Below are positions 63,223 to 64,000 of a stretch of 64,000 bases of DNA, piece by piece. The notes under the pieces were generated by a model, which saw only the letters and a program-made list of their open reading frames with translations, was not told the DNA's origin and made no database searches. Every line of letters begins with the position of its first letter. The first letter of the stretch is position 1. The position numbers and the translations under genes are program-made. Source of the stretch: Phytophthora colocasiae (taxonomy: Eukaryota > Oomycota > Peronosporomycetes > Peronosporales > Peronosporaceae); contig JAGKQI010000100.1 of the NCBI GenBank assembly GCA_018806915.1, positions 806,001-870,000 of the forward strand, given 5' to 3'.

Positions 63223-63418
63223 TTTTCCAATACAATACCAATGCCCACAATAAATGACTTTCCGTTCGCTCTCGTTCTAATCAATATCTTTCTTTGGTAA
63301 AGGTCTCAGTAAGATTTCAATGATATTATCAGAATGCCTGATTCTGCCACGTCTGACAGGCGCTTTAACTTCTCAATTTGAGCCAATCCTAATCTCACTC
63401 CTCCGCCCCCAAACCGCC

Positions 63419-63760
63419 ATGTTGCTCGCCCCACGCCCCCACCACTCCACTTTCACCCCAGCTCAAGTTGCGTGGTTCTATTTCCGTCCGTGCCGTTACG
63501 ACATGGACGACATCATGCTGGAGTACTTTCGCTGTCGTTGCGGCACTGTGCGGAAGCAGACCCGACGCAACGGTTACACGAACCTCGTGCAGCACGTGCG
63601 TCGAGAGCACCCGGTTTACGAAGCTGCGATGATGGCTGCTCCTACGCTGTCGCACCACCGCCAGCGCATGCTTCCGATTCACCTTGAGACGGCGCTGTTT
63701 CTCAAAAAGAACCGTCGATTCTGGAGCGCCAGCACGGTTGCGAAGGCGGTCAACGCGTAG
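63419..63760 (+). CDS. BED-hAT fusion, unit 6
   Basis: Intact, same 113 residues as units 1 and 3 as far as I can see. Confidence 0.6.
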   Translation: MLLAPRPHHSTFTPAQVAWFYFRPCRYDMDDIMLEYFRCRCGTVRKQTRRNGYTNLVQHVRREHPVYEAAMMAAPTLSHHRQRMLPIHLETALFLKKNRRFWSASTVAKAVNA

Positions 63761-63968
63761 TTGTGTATTGATTTTCCAATACAATACCAATGCCCACAAT
63801 AAATGACTTTCCGTTCGCTCTCGTTCTAATCAATATCTTTCTTTGGTAAAGGTCTCTAGTAAGATTTCAATGATATTATCAGAATGCCTGATTCTGCCAC
63901 GTCTGACAGGCGCTTTAACTTCTCAATTTGAGCCAATCCTAATCTCACTCCTCCGCCCCCAAACCGCC

Positions 63969-64000
63969 ATGTTGCTCGCCCCACGCCCCCACCACTCCAC
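63969..64000 (+). CDS. BED-hAT fusion, unit 7 (cut by window edge)
   Basis: ATG at 63969 starts the same reading (MLLAPRPHH) and continues beyond the window. Confidence 0.5.
   Translation, partial: MLLAPRPHHS

Larger units (their letters stand above)
60350..64000 (+). repeat. Tandem array of about 550-bp hAT-derived units
   Basis: Six full units start at 60350, 60900, 61450, 62001, 62547 and 63098 (taking the T of CTGTCGCACC); a seventh starts at 63648 and runs off the window. Periods are 550, 550, 551, 546, 551 and 550. Each unit has the 3' end of a hAT transposase, an AATAAA signal, A/T-rich spacer and a new N-terminal BED coding part. The first unit start is the 3' end of the broken hAT gene. 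Confidence 0.95.

Noticed and set aside
60350..64000. CRISPR-like or satellite-only reading of the tandem array
   Set aside because: Units are about 550 bp with coding content and no unique spacers; the genome is eukaryotic.
1..64000. tRNA, rRNA or other structural RNA genes
   Set aside because: None recognised on either strand by eye; a covariance-model scan would be needed to exclude small ones.

Overview
This window is eukaryotic. It looks like a filamentous oomycete of the Phytophthora type. The reasons are short GT-AG introns of about 60-140 bp, compact neighbouring genes, an intron in the leader of a mitochondrial Rieske protein, a SHAQKY-class single-repeat Myb protein, an anoctamin-like protein, a UDP-sugar pyrophosphorylase, and a dense load of Ty3/Gypsy, PIF/Harbinger, Crypton, pogo-like and hAT elements. 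The species cannot be named from the sequence alone.

Layout. 1-12,429: a Ty3/Gypsy element on the minus strand (called Gypsy-1), truncated by the left window edge. It has a frameshifted gag, protease-RT-RNase H, integrase, an env-like membrane ORF and a 550-codon ORF on the opposite strand. 12,430-27,100: the only host-like stretch, holding a Myb gene, a patatin-like lipase, an 81-aa protein, the Rieske protein, an anoctamin-like protein and a UDP-sugar pyrophosphorylase. A pogo-like element, a 193-bp MITE and a Harbinger transposase relic lie among them. 28,085-58,029: a four-deep nest. A Crypton tyrosine-recombinase gene is interrupted by a PIF/Harbinger transposon (28,408-56,110, TAA duplication). 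That is interrupted by Gypsy-2 (30,370-55,218, CCAA duplication). The 3' LTR of Gypsy-2 is interrupted by Gypsy-3 (30,622-38,318, GTTCG duplication). 58,755-64,000: a broken hAT transposase gene followed by a tandem array of about 550-bp units that runs off the right edge.

Working together. In the Harbinger element a SANT/Myb-like gene and the transposase gene converge, the usual two-gene arrangement. Without its insertions the Harbinger is about 2.85 kb and Gypsy-2 about 17.1 kb. Gypsy-2 joins gag to pol through what looks like a complete -1 ribosomal frameshift signal: a GTTAAAC heptamer abutting the gag stop, followed by a two-part stem-loop that could fold as a pseudoknot. It also carries a second RNase H domain and a chromodomain. 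All three Gypsy elements, although different in sequence, carry a long ORF on the strand opposite to gag-pol between pol and the 3' LTR. I regard this recurring antisense gene as the most interesting system in the window. The hAT array units fuse an N-terminal BED finger directly to the C-terminal hAT dimerisation segment with no catalytic core, which is the layout expected of a transposase-derived repressor.

Caution: many element ORFs are broken by single-base indels in homopolymer runs although their LTRs are identical or nearly so. Some breaks may therefore be assembly errors.
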